Source: CAZDUS01 sp964609375 (lineage in GTDB: Bacteria > Verrucomicrobiota > Kiritimatiellia > CAIKKV01 > CAITUY01). From it: a stretch of 64,000 nt of DNA. Within the stretch, counting starts at the first letter, position 1. Each line of letters starts with the position of its first letter. The stretch covers positions 1-64,000 of the forward strand of contig CAZSSA010000002.1 in assembly GCA_964609375.1 (NCBI GenBank). Reading direction: 5' to 3'. Positions 18,658 through 28,727 of this stretch are shown one piece after another. The position numbers and the translations under genes are program-made. Under the pieces are notes generated by a model, which was given only the letters and a program-made list of their open reading frames with translations, ran no database searches and was not told the DNA's origin.

Positions 18658-21600
18658 ATGAGTGACGCATATCAACGCAAACAAGGCTATAGCGGATTAC
18701 CGTCTCCACAGGGGCTTTATAATCCTGCCTGCGAGCATGACAATTGCGGGGTCGGCTTCGTCGCCTCCATTGATGGGAAAGCCAGTCATTCGATTGTCAA
18801 GAACAGCATTGAAGTTTTAAAGAATCTACTCCACCGGGGTGCTGTTGGTGGAGATCTAACAACCGGAGATGGAGCTGGAATTCTCATTCAAATTCCTGAT
18901 TCATTTTTTCGGGAAGAAACCGGGCGCCTTGGATTTGCGTTGCCTCCAGTGAGGAGCTACGGGGTGGGGATGATTTTTATGCCGCGATCTGACGCCCGAA
19001 AAGACTGTATAGCCTTGGTGGAATCCGTCGTTCGTGATGAGGCGCTTACCTGTCTTGGATGGCGTGAAGTTCCGACTGACGCCAGCGGCTTAGGTGAAAT
19101 AGCGACTAAAGATCGGCCGTTTGTCATGCAGGTGTTTGTAGGAGGCAACGGGCTGACCTCCGCGGCGCTGGATCGAAAACTACTGCTTGTCCGCAAGCAA
19201 GTTCAGCGGCAGGCGTTAAGTCTTCTGGGACCTCGGGATCGTTTCTATATCGTTAGTTTTTCAAGTCGGACGGTGGTATACAAGGGTCTTTTGATGGGCG
19301 GGCAAGTTTCCGAATTTTACACGGAACTCAACAATCCTTTACTGGCAAGTGCCGTCTCCGTACTGCATCAACGATATAGCACCAATACCTTTCCCTCGTG
19401 GGAGTTGTCTCAGCCATTTCGCTTTCTGGCGCATAATGGCGAAATCAACACGCTTAACGGAAATTTGAATCAAATGCGCGCCCGCGAGCCGGGAATGGCA
19501 TCGCCATTATTTGATAAGGACATTCAAAAGCTGTTCCCCGTGATTGATCCCGGCGGGAGCGATTCTGCCTGTTTGGATAACGCGCTTGAGATGCTTGTTG
19601 CAGGGGGGCGTTCGCTTCCGCACTCCATGATGATGTTAATTCCAGAGGCATGGGGCACAAAATACCCGATGGGACCTGACCAGAAAGGTTTTTTCGAATA
19701 CCATGCCGGGCTCATGGAACCGTGGGATGGGCCGGCTACCGTGGCGTTTACAGATGGCGACGTTGTGGGAACCTTGTTGGATCGTAATGGACTACGGCCG
19801 GCACGCTATACACTGACGAACGATGGATTTATCGTTATGGCCTCGGAGGCTGGCGTATTGGATATTCATGCCGAGCGGGTAAAGGAGAAAGGGGCATTGA
19901 GGCCTGGACAGATGCTGCTTGTTGATCTCAACCGGGGGCGCGTAATAAGGGACAAGGAGATCAAAAGCCAGATGGCACGCCGGCAACCGTATCGGCGCTG
20001 GGTTGAGGAAAACAAAGTCATGGTGCAAGGACTGTTTGAGTCTGTGGCCACCTTGACACCTGATCGCAAAGTGCTTCTACGGAAGCAACGTTTGTTTGGA
20101 TACACGCGGGAAGATATCCAAATGATCCTGGAGCCGATGGCCTCCAAGGCGCATGAAGCGGTTGGATCCATGGGTGCCGATACTCCCCTGGCTGTTTTCT
20201 CTGATCAGCCACAACTCATGTTCTCCTATTTCAAGCAGATGTTTGCGCAAGTCACGAATCCGCCGATTGATCCGATTCGCGAGGAATTGGTGATGTCGCT
20301 AATGACGTTTATTGGCAATCCATCGAATATCTTAACGGAGATTCCGCAGCATGCCCGGCTGATCAAATTGAGGCATCCCATCCTGGCGAATGATGATCTC
20401 GACCGCATTCGAAACATGAATCTTCAGGATTTTAACTCGCACACAGTAAAATTGGGATTTAAAGGTCATGGGAATGCCGCTGACCTTGAAGAAGCACTGG
20501 AGCGGATATGCAAAGAAGCGGAGGATGCGATTGGGTGCGGAAAGCGACTCGTTATTCTCAGTGATCGCGACCTTGAAAGGACCTTGGCCCCTGTTCCGGC
20601 TCTCTTGGCCGTTGCCGCTGTAAATCGTCATCTTGTTCGGGTTGGGTGCAGAACCGGTGCCGGGTTGATCGTGGAAACAGGCGAGGCCCGTGAAGTTATG
20701 CACATGGCATTGCTTCTTGGGTATGGAGCCACGGCCATTAATCCCTACATGGCTTTTGAACTTGTGGCAGACATGGCGCTCCAAAAAGAATTGAGTGTGG
20801 ATGTTGGCGTGGCCAAGGCGCTTGAGAATTATGTGGCGGCCCTGTGTGAAGGGCTGCGAAAAGTTATGTCCAAAATGGGAATATCGACACTGCGAAGTTA
20901 TCGAAGTTCGCAGGTGTTTGAAGCCATCGGGTTAAATCAGGAAGTGATTGATCGTTACTTCACAGGAACGGCTTCTCGTGTTGAAGGAATCGGTTTGGAT
21001 GTTATAGCCGCTGAAGTCGATGCTCGATATAAAATGGCTTGGGTAACACTCCCGGAGGCACCAGCGTTGCTGACTGCTGGCGGACATTACCGTTACCGTA
21101 AGGATGGTGAACGCCATTTATGGTCGCCGGAGTCAATCAGCAAGCTGCAACAGGCAACCCGGACCGGTGAAATGGCGCTATATCGTGAATACGCCCATCA
21201 AATTAACGATCAAGCGGAAAAACAATTTACATTGAGGGGACTTTTCCGCTTTAAAGGCACGAAACCAGTGCCGATTGCAGAGGTTGAGCCAGCCTCAAAC
21301 ATCGTGAAACGTTTCGTGACAGGCGCCATGTCTTTTGGTTCCATCAGCCGAGAAGCGCACGAGACCATGGCTATTGCCATGAATCGACTTGGAGGCAAGA
21401 GCAACAGCGGAGAGGGAGGGGAGGACCCCGCGCGATATGTTCCTCTTCCGAATGGTGATAGTCGTTGTAGCGCGATCAAGCAGGTCGCCAGCGGTCGTTT
21501 TGGGGTTACGGCGGAATACTGCGTTAATTGCCGGGAACTGCAAATTAAGATCGCGCAAGGTGCCAAGCCGGGCGAAGGCGGTCAGTTGCCAGGGCATAAA

Positions 21601-23211
21601 GTCAATGAGGAGATCGGGAGGGTGCGCCATGCCACACCGGGCGTGACCTTAATTTCGCCGCCACCTCACCACGATATTTACTCCATTGAAGATATTAAAC
21701 AGTTGATCTATGACCTAAAAAACATAAACACCGAAGCGAGAATATCCGTAAAGCTTGTCTCTGAAGTTGGCGTTGGCACCATTGCAGCAGGAGTGGCCAA
21801 AGCCAAGGCCGACATGATTCTGATCAGCGGGTATGATGGAGGGACTGGCGCCTCGCCGTTATCCTCTATCCGTCATGCCGGGGTTCCCTGGGAATTGGGA
21901 CTGGCTGAAACCCAGCAAACGCTGATCCTAAATAATCTGAGAGGGTGTGTCCGCCTACAAGCCGACGGACAGATAAAAACAGGACGGGATGTCGTGGTGG
22001 CTGCACTATTAGGCGCAGAGGAGTTTGGTTTTGCGACGACGGCGCTTGTTGTAATGGGTTGTGTCATGATGAGGAAGTGCCACAATAATACGTGCCCGGT
22101 GGGCGTAGCGACCCAAGATCCGAAACTGCGGAAACTGTTTTCAGGGAGGCCAGAACATCTTGAGAGGTTTTTTACCTTTGTTGCCGAGGAGACACGAGAA
22201 ATCATGGCCGGGCTTGGTATTCGGACGGTTGATGAATTAGTTGGACGTGTGGATCTTCTTGAAATGAATGATGCTATCTCTTTCTGGAAGTCCAAAGGAC
22301 TTGATTTCTCAAAAATCTTCTATCAGCCGGACACCCCTGGTCCTGTTCGATGCATTGAAAACCAGAAACACGATCTTGATCAAGCAATGGATCTTGAGCT
22401 TCTTCCGAAAGTTGAGAAAGCGATAATCACGGGAGAGGGTGTTCGAATTGAGCATGCCATCCGAAATGTCAACCGGACGGTGGGCGCGATGATTGCAAGC
22501 CGTATCGCAAGGAAGTATGGCCATGCAGGTCTTCCGGATAACACGGTAACGCTCGTCTTTCACGGGGCTGCTGGACAGAGTTTTGGCGCATGGGCAACCC
22601 GAGGAATGACAATGGTGCTCGAAGGTGAGGCAAATGACTATGTAGCTAAAGGGTTGTCAGGTGGAAAGATTATCCTGAAACCCTATGCGTCTGCGAAGTA
22701 CGATCCGTCGTCAAATATTCTTGCGGGCAATGTATTGCTTTATGGCGCCACTTGCGGCGAAGTTTATATTCACGGAAGAGTGGGAGAGCGTTTTGCGATT
22801 CGCAATAGTGGGGCAACTGCCGTTGTGGAGGGAGTTGGCGACCATGGTTGTGAATACATGACAGGTGGACGAGTGGTTGTCTTGGGACGCACGGGTGTCA
22901 ATTTCGGTGCAGGCATGAGTGGTGGAGTGGCGTACATTTATGATGAGGATCGCCATTTTGACAGCCGTTGCAATCTAGACATGGTGGATTTGGACCTAGT
23001 CATTGATCAACGGGATCAGGATGAATTGCGTGGAATGCTCAAGAATCACATTGTCTACACTGGGAGCAGGAAGGCGTTGGTCATTCTGGAGGACTGGGAG
23101 GAGCATCTGCCGTATTTCATCAAGGTCTTTCCTATGGAATACCGACGCGTTCTCGGAAAGATGATGAAAGAAGATGTGGCGACGGAACGGGCGGAGGTGA
23201 TCCATGGGTAA
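18658..23211 (+). CDS. gltB: glutamate synthase large subunit
   Basis: GltB with GltD converts glutamine and 2-oxoglutarate to two glutamates. The 1517-residue protein has an N-terminal Ntn glutaminase domain with nucleophile Cys30 (HDNCGVGFVA), so a 29-residue propeptide is presumably removed. A central domain, an FMN-binding synthase domain with SGYDGGTGASPLSS, the 3Fe-4S cysteines in CVMMRKCHNNTCPVGVATQ, and a C-terminal beta-helix domain follow, as in standard enzymes. ATG 18658 is preceded by AGGAGG; the TTG just before it is less likely. The 108-bp gap after glnN holds an imperfect hairpin near 18590-18620 but no clear terminator. The stop overlaps the gltD start by 8 bp. Confidence 0.97.
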   Translation: MSDAYQRKQGYSGLPSPQGLYNPACEHDNCGVGFVASIDGKASHSIVKNSIEVLKNLLHRGAVGGDLTTGDGAGILIQIPDSFFREETGRLGFALPPVRSYGVGMIFMPRSDARKDCIALVESVVRDEALTCLGWREVPTDASGLGEIATKDRPFVMQVFVGGNGLTSAALDRKLLLVRKQVQRQALSLLGPRDRFYIVSFSSRTVVYKGLLMGGQVSEFYTELNNPLLASAVSVLHQRYSTNTFPSWELSQPFRFLAHNGEINTLNGNLNQMRAREPGMASPLFDKDIQKLFPVIDPGGSDSACLDNALEMLVAGGRSLPHSMMMLIPEAWGTKYPMGPDQKGFFEYHAGLMEPWDGPATVAFTDGDVVGTLLDRNGLRPARYTLTNDGFIVMASEAGVLDIHAERVKEKGALRPGQMLLVDLNRGRVIRDKEIKSQMARRQPYRRWVEENKVMVQGLFESVATLTPDRKVLLRKQRLFGYTREDIQMILEPMASKAHEAVGSMGADTPLAVFSDQPQLMFSYFKQMFAQVTNPPIDPIREELVMSLMTFIGNPSNILTEIPQHARLIKLRHPILANDDLDRIRNMNLQDFNSHTVKLGFKGHGNAADLEEALERICKEAEDAIGCGKRLVILSDRDLERTLAPVPALLAVAAVNRHLVRVGCRTGAGLIVETGEAREVMHMALLLGYGATAINPYMAFELVADMALQKELSVDVGVAKALENYVAALCEGLRKVMSKMGISTLRSYRSSQVFEAIGLNQEVIDRYFTGTASRVEGIGLDVIAAEVDARYKMAWVTLPEAPALLTAGGHYRYRKDGERHLWSPESISKLQQATRTGEMALYREYAHQINDQAEKQFTLRGLFRFKGTKPVPIAEVEPASNIVKRFVTGAMSFGSISREAHETMAIAMNRLGGKSNSGEGGEDPARYVPLPNGDSRCSAIKQVASGRFGVTAEYCVNCRELQIKIAQGAKPGEGGQLPGHKVNEEIGRVRHATPGVTLISPPPHHDIYSIEDIKQLIYDLKNINTEARISVKLVSEVGVGTIAAGVAKAKADMILISGYDGGTGASPLSSIRHAGVPWELGLAETQQTLILNNLRGCVRLQADGQIKTGRDVVVAALLGAEEFGFATTALVVMGCVMMRKCHNNTCPVGVATQDPKLRKLFSGRPEHLERFFTFVAEETREIMAGLGIRTVDELVGRVDLLEMNDAISFWKSKGLDFSKIFYQPDTPGPVRCIENQKHDLDQAMDLELLPKVEKAIITGEGVRIEHAIRNVNRTVGAMIASRIARKYGHAGLPDNTVTLVFHGAAGQSFGAWATRGMTMVLEGEANDYVAKGLSGGKIILKPYASAKYDPSSNILAGNVLLYGATCGEVYIHGRVGERFAIRNSGATAVVEGVGDHGCEYMTGGRVVVLGRTGVNFGAGMSGGVAYIYDEDRHFDSRCNLDMVDLDLVIDQRDQDELRGMLKNHIVYTGSRKALVILEDWEEHLPYFIKVFPMEYRRVLGKMMKEDVATERAEVIHG

Positions 23212-24646
23212 GATGACAGGATTCATGGAATATGAGAGACACGATCCCGGCTACCGCCCGGCATCGGAACGGCTTAATGATTTCAAGGCTGTTGAACTGA
23301 GGTTTACTGAGGCGGATCTGAATGATCAGGCGGCACGATGCATGGATTGCGGCACCCCGTTTTGTCATGGATGTGGCTGCCCCTTGCAAAATGTGATTCC
23401 GGAATTTAATGATCATGTCTATCAGCATCGATGGAATGACGCATTGGAGGTGCTGCTATCTACCAATAATTTTCCTGAATTCACCGGGCGAATTTGTCCA
23501 GCCCCCTGTGAGGGCGCATGTGTATTGGGAATTAATAATGAGCCGGTGTCAATCCGGCAAATCGAACTGGAAATTATTGAGCATGCTTTTCAAAGTGGCG
23601 GCATGAGGCCACGGCCGCCCTCGGTCCGACGTGACGAGCGGATTGCAGTCATTGGGTCGGGGCCAGCCGGTCTTGCTGTTGCGGACACACTAAACCGGGC
23701 TGGATATCACGTGGTGGTATACGATAGCGCCACCTGTGCCGGAGGTATCCTTCGATATGGAATTCCAGAGTTTAAGCTGGAGAAGTCCGTAGTTGAACGT
23801 CGGGTTCGCCTGATGGAGGAAGAGGGTGTTGATTTTGAAATGGGGGTCAGGGTGGGGGAAGACATCTCCTATCATTATCTGCAGGGACGGTTCGATGCCA
23901 TTTGTCTTTGTGCAGGCGCCCGTAATCCGCGTGACTTGCCGGTTCTGGGACGTGAACTTGGAGGCATCCATTTTGCCATGGATTTCCTGATTCAGCAAAA
24001 CAAGCGACTCAACGGTGAACCGCTGGAGTTGGCAGACGTCCTTCATGCCAAGGATAAGCATGTTGTTGTCATTGGCGGGGGCGACACAGGGGCGGATTGC
24101 CTCGGGACGTCGTTGAGACAGGGGGCTAAGTCGGTTGTGCAACTGGAAATCCTTCCCCAGCCTCCAACCAGACGGTCCCCGACGACTCCATGGCCAATGT
24201 GGCCGGCTATGCTACGACTCTCCAGCAGTCATAAAGAAGGCGGCGAGCGTCACTGGAGCCTCGGCACTAAAGAGTTTATCGGGGCAAACGGACGTGTTAA
24301 TTCCTTGAGGACGGTGGATGTCGAGTGGATAGCCCCACCAGGGGGCGGGCGACCTATCATGAATGAAAAGGCAGGGTCGGAGCGCGTATGGCCAGCGGAT
24401 TTGGTTTTGTTGGCGATGGGATTTGCGGGGCCCAAGCCTAACCGAATTGTGAAGGATCTAGGCATACGCACTGAATCATCCGGTGTTATTTGCCGTGACA
24501 CCAACAACATGACGAATGTACCTGGTGTGTTTGTGTCCGGAGACATGTCATTAGGTGCATCGCTGGTTGTCCGAGCGATTAGTGATGGACGGAAGGCCGC
24601 GACCGGAATTGCACGATATTTGGAAAGTAAACGCCCTCACGGCTGA
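23204..24646 (+). CDS. gltD: glutamate synthase small subunit
   Basis: GltD takes electrons from NADPH and passes them through FAD and Fe-S centres to GltB. The 480-residue protein has two N-terminal cysteine clusters (CMDCGTPFCHGCGCPL and CPAPCEGAC) for 4Fe-4S centres, a first Rossmann motif IAVIGSGPAGLAVADTLNRA near residue 146 for FAD, and a second VVVIGGGDTGADC near 287 for NADPH. The C-terminal GDMSLGASLVVRAISDGRKA closes the FAD site. The gene overlaps gltB by 8 bp, indicating translational coupling. Its stop is 30 bp from an assembly gap, so the downstream context is uncertain. Confidence 0.96.
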   Translation: MGKMTGFMEYERHDPGYRPASERLNDFKAVELRFTEADLNDQAARCMDCGTPFCHGCGCPLQNVIPEFNDHVYQHRWNDALEVLLSTNNFPEFTGRICPAPCEGACVLGINNEPVSIRQIELEIIEHAFQSGGMRPRPPSVRRDERIAVIGSGPAGLAVADTLNRAGYHVVVYDSATCAGGILRYGIPEFKLEKSVVERRVRLMEEEGVDFEMGVRVGEDISYHYLQGRFDAICLCAGARNPRDLPVLGRELGGIHFAMDFLIQQNKRLNGEPLELADVLHAKDKHVVVIGGGDTGADCLGTSLRQGAKSVVQLEILPQPPTRRSPTTPWPMWPAMLRLSSSHKEGGERHWSLGTKEFIGANGRVNSLRTVDVEWIAPPGGGRPIMNEKAGSERVWPADLVLLAMGFAGPKPNRIVKDLGIRTESSGVICRDTNNMTNVPGVFVSGDMSLGASLVVRAISDGRKAATGIARYLESKRPHG

Positions 24647-24662
24647 GGTCGCTGCCGCCTAG

Positions 24663-24790
24663 CCGCCTAAAAAGCANNNNNNNNNNNNNNNNNNNNNNNN
24701 NNNNNNNNNNNNNNNNNNNNNNNNNNNNNNNNNNNNNNNNNNNNNNNNNNNNNNNNNNNNNNNNNNNNNNNNNNNNCCGCCTAAAAAGCA
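24663..24790. repeat. 100-N assembly gap flanked by a 14-bp direct repeat
   Basis: The identical 14-mer CCGCCTAAAAAGCA occurs at 24663-24676, immediately before the N run (24677-24776), and at 24777-24790, immediately after it. Either the gap hides a tandem repeat the assembler could not resolve, or the two contig ends are the same bases and the true gap is negative. There is no gene here. Confidence 0.9.
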
Positions 24791-24802
24791 GCAAAAGCAT
24801 TG

Positions 24803-24831
24803 TTGACGGCGCTGGGGGTGTCCGGTATTGT
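24803..24831 (+). promoter_or_regulatory. sigma-70-like promoter of gapA
   Basis: TTGACG (24803-24808), a 17-bp spacer and TATTGT (24826-24831) form a good housekeeping promoter. It would give a leader of about 80 bases before gapA and start the gapA-pgk-tpiA-secG transcript. Confidence 0.45.
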
Positions 24832-24886
24832 TTTTTACCCATTCAGGCAAACCGATTTGGAATTGGATGATGTAGGTGTTTTGTAG

Positions 24887-25990
<1,104 letters not shown>

Positions 25991-26022
25991 GTTCCATTGC
26001 GATGGTTTAATGACATAAGCGG

Positions 26023-26044
26023 CGGCGGCCCGGATGGGCCGCCG
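26023..26044 (+). terminator. GC-rich hairpin between gapA and pgk
   Basis: CGGCGGCCC and GGGCCGCCG form a perfect 9-bp stem around a GGAT loop, 32 bp after the gapA stop. No T-run follows, so it is more likely an attenuating or 3'-end-protecting hairpin that sets gapA mRNA above pgk than a full terminator. Confidence 0.55.
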
Positions 26045-26070
26045 TACGTCATCATGGAGGAAGATAACGG

Positions 26071-27324
26071 ATGAACAAGAAGACTGTTCGCGATGTAGAC
26101 ATGAAGGGGAAGCGGGTGTTGATGCGCGTTGACTTTAACGTGCCTATAAAAGACGGAATTGTTTCCGACACCACGCGAATCACGGCCGCGCTACCAACGA
26201 TTAAATATGTGATTGATCAAGGCGGGTCCTTGGTTCTCATGAGCCATCTTGGTCGCCCCAAAGGTGGTAAGGCGGAGCCAGAATTCAGTTTAAAGCCCGT
26301 GGCGGCTCGCTTACAGGAATTACTTGGGCGTCCTGTCCAGTTTGCATCCGATTGTATTGGTGTCGATACCAAGGCAAAGGCATTGTCATTGAAGCCCGGC
26401 GATGTCCTGCTGCTTGAAAACACCCGCTTCTACAAGGAAGAAGAAGGTAAAGCCAAGCTGGCCGATACGGCGACAGACGAGGAGAAGAAGGCCGCCAAGG
26501 CCGAGATGAAAAAAAAGCAGGAGGCCATGGCGAAGCAGCTCTCCGAACTTGGCGAGGTATATGTTAATGACGCCTTTGGCTCCGCACATCGCGCACATGC
26601 CTCGACCGCCGTCGTCTGCAAGTATTTCAAGGAAAACGTGGCCGGGTTTCTGATGGAGAAGGAGATTGATTATTTGGGGCGCGCGTTGGCAAGTCCCGAG
26701 CGGCCATTTGTTGCCATTCTTGGCGGGGCCAAAGTGAGCGACAAAGTGAATGTCATCACCAATTTATTGGATAAGGTTAACGCCTTGATCATTGGTGGAG
26801 CCATGGCCTATACCTTCTACCGGGCTAAGGGGATTCCAACAGGGAACTCGCTTGTTGAGGAAGATAAGATCGACTTGGCTCGCGAGATTCTTGGCCGGGC
26901 TGAGGTTAAAGGCGTGAAGCTGATGCTACCTGTTGACCATGTTGTTGCCGATAAATTTGATGCAGCGGCATCCACAAAGGTCGTGGGGGAGCGTGGGATT
27001 GAGGCAGGCTGGATGGCTTTGGATATTGGTCCGGAATCGGCAACATTATTTGCTGCAACGGTTAAAAGCGCAAAAACCGTTGTATGGAATGGCCCCATGG
27101 GATGTTTCGAAATGAAGCCTTTTGCGGCCGGCACGCTGGCCATTGCCACTGCACTTGCTGAAACGAAATGCCTAAGCATTGTTGGTGGCGGCGACAGTGT
27201 TAGCGCTGTCAACAAAAGTGGTCTTGCGGATAAGATGACTCACATCAGCACTGGCGGTGGGGCTAGTCTTGAATTTTTAGAAGGCAAAACGCTTCCCGGT
27301 GTGGCAGCGTTAAGCGACAAATAA
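26071..27324 (+). CDS. pgk: phosphoglycerate kinase
   Basis: Pgk transfers the acyl phosphate of 1,3-bisphosphoglycerate to ADP. The 417-residue protein starts [20 protein letters not shown] with the substrate-binding VDFNVP, then SHLGRPKG near residue 60, the [12 protein letters not shown] segment, [15 protein letters not shown], and the C-terminal nucleotide site [13 protein letters not shown] near 370. Between the ENTRF and NDAFG motifs lies a lysine-rich insertion of roughly 20-25 residues (around 133-155) absent from most Pgk proteins, which accounts for the length over the usual 390-400. GGAGG precedes the ATG. tpiA starts 16 bp after the stop. Confidence 0.97.
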   Translation: MNKKTVRDVDMKGKRVLMRVDFNVPIKDGIVSDTTRITAALPTIKYVIDQGGSLVLMSHLGRPKGGKAEPEFSLKPVAARLQELLGRPVQFASDCIGVDTKAKALSLKPGDVLLLENTRFYKEEEGKAKLADTATDEEKKAAKAEMKKKQEAMAKQLSELGEVYVNDAFGSAHRAHASTAVVCKYFKENVAGFLMEKEIDYLGRALASPERPFVAILGGAKVSDKVNVITNLLDKVNALIIGGAMAYTFYRAKGIPTGNSLVEEDKIDLAREILGRAEVKGVKLMLPVDHVVADKFDAAASTKVVGERGIEAGWMALDIGPESATLFAATVKSAKTVVWNGPMGCFEMKPFAAGTLAIATALAETKCLSIVGGGDSVSAVNKSGLADKMTHISTGGGASLEFLEGKTLPGVAALSDK

Positions 27325-27340
27325 AAAAGGGGATTAGGAC

Positions 27341-28096
27341 GTGCGAAAAAAAATTGTTGCCGGCAACTGGAAGATGAACAAGCTTACGGGAGAAGCCGTT
27401 ACTCTGGCTTTGGCTGTAAGGAATTCCCTCGCAAATTGTTCAGATATTGAAGTGATATTGTGTCCGACATTCACCGCGCTTAAAAGTGTTGGCGATATAC
27501 TCGCCGGCACTCAGATTAAACTGGGCGCACAGAACATGCATTGGGAAACAGAAGGCGCCTTTACTGGGGAAATTTCATCCAGCATGATTAAAGATGTCGG
27601 GGGTCAATACGTCATTCTTGGCCACAGCGAGCGTCGGCAGTTTTTCCATGAGACGGATGTGATTGTTAATCGGAAGGCCAAGGCAGCACTGGTGGCTGGC
27701 TTGATTCCCATTGTTTGTGTTGGGGAGACCTTGGAACAACGTGAGGGTAATCAAACCGATGACGTCGTGGCTACACAGGTGACGAAGAGTCTTGCAGGAT
27801 TGGATGAGAGCGGCTTTCGGCGAGTGGTTGTCGCTTATGAACCGGTGTGGGCCATCGGTACGGGACGAACGGCAACGCCTGCCCAAGCCCAAGACGTTCA
27901 CGCACTGATCCGTCAGGTATTAGCCAAGGTGTGCAATCCGGGTGCTGCACAAGCCGTGCGCATTCAGTATGGTGGAAGTGTGAAGCCTTCCAATGCGAAA
28001 GAGTTGTTCTCTCAGCCCGATATTGATGGCGGGCTGATTGGTGGCGCGGCATTGGATGCACCGTCATTCGTGGATATTGTCAAGGCGGCTTATTGA
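27341..28096 (+). CDS. tpiA: triosephosphate isomerase
   Basis: TpiA interconverts dihydroxyacetone phosphate and glyceraldehyde-3-phosphate. The 251-residue protein has the N-terminal [11 protein letters not shown] with the catalytic Lys, [10 protein letters not shown] with the catalytic His, and [11 protein letters not shown] with the catalytic Glu; the phosphate loop is [11 protein letters not shown]. The start is GTG at 27341, preceded by a GGGGATTAGGA stretch; no ATG is better placed. The gene is in line with gapA and pgk. Confidence 0.97.
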   Translation: MRKKIVAGNWKMNKLTGEAVTLALAVRNSLANCSDIEVILCPTFTALKSVGDILAGTQIKLGAQNMHWETEGAFTGEISSSMIKDVGGQYVILGHSERRQFFHETDVIVNRKAKAALVAGLIPIVCVGETLEQREGNQTDDVVATQVTKSLAGLDESGFRRVVVAYEPVWAIGTGRTATPAQAQDVHALIRQVLAKVCNPGAAQAVRIQYGGSVKPSNAKELFSQPDIDGGLIGGAALDAPSFVDIVKAAY

Positions 28097-28128
28097 AGTC
28101 ATCGAGGTTAAGATAAGGGAGGTGGGTT

Positions 28129-28581
28129 ATGCTCAAGGTTTTACTGGTTCTGATTGAGATCATCAGCGGTGTACTGCTTGTAGGGGTTATTCTCCTGCAA
28201 AAGTCAAAAGATGAGGGATTGGGGCTGGCCTTCGGAGCAGGCGTGGGAGAGACTTTATTCGGCTCTCGCGCTGGAAATGTACTCACGAAGATTACTATAG
28301 GGTTGGGTATTGTATTCATGGTCAACACATTACTTATTGGCTATGTGTTTTCCGGTTCAACGTCAAGCGGTTCGGTTACGGATGATTTGCCAGATCGGAC
28401 TGCTGTGCCAGTGCGGCAAGCGCCAGCGGGTGAAGTGATCCCGCCTGAAAGTACTGCGCCTTTATCCTCGAAGGACGCTTTGCCTGTGAGCCAGCAGTTA
28501 AGCGTTACCCCGGCGGCTCCTGTGCAAGCGCCAATTCAGCCCTCGGAACCTGTTTCCGCACCTGCGCAAGCATCTCCATGA
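28129..28581 (+). CDS. secG: protein translocase subunit SecG, with extended tail
   Basis: SecG is the small auxiliary subunit of the SecYEG membrane channel. The first 75 residues hold two membrane segments (about 3-22 and 55-73) linked by the loop LLQKSKDEGLGLAFGAG characteristic of SecG. The remaining 75 residues, after residue 75, are a low-complexity tail rich in Pro, Ala, Ser and Gln, predicted to face the periplasm. SecG is normally 75-110 residues, so the 150-residue size reflects this tail. It follows tpiA by 32 bp, with a GGGAGG site, a linkage of tpiA and secG seen in many bacteria. Confidence 0.92.
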   Translation: MLKVLLVLIEIISGVLLVGVILLQKSKDEGLGLAFGAGVGETLFGSRAGNVLTKITIGLGIVFMVNTLLIGYVFSGSTSSGSVTDDLPDRTAVPVRQAPAGEVIPPESTAPLSSKDALPVSQQLSVTPAAPVQAPIQPSEPVSAPAQASP

Positions 28582-28600
28582 CATCGTTTGGATGGAAGGC

Positions 28601-28641
28601 AAATAACCCGCAGGCTTTTTAGTCTGGCGGGGTTGCTATTT
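28601..28641 (+). terminator. hairpin after secG, possible weak terminator
   Basis: CCCGCAGGC (28607-28615) pairs with GTCT-G-GCGGG (28622-28631) around a TTTTTA loop with one bulge and a G-T pair; flanking AAATA and TATTT extend it. No T-run follows, so termination would be partial or factor-dependent. Confidence 0.35.
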
Positions 28642-28727
28642 GTAGGAGGGAAAACGGGGTCCGATTGATTCATACCATAATAAGGTATATAGCGTGCATA
28701 TTTTCACTCACAAGGAGAGGTTAATTT

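Noticed and set aside
24579..24842. Minus-strand open frame across the first N gap
   Set aside because: Same artefact: most of its length is N.
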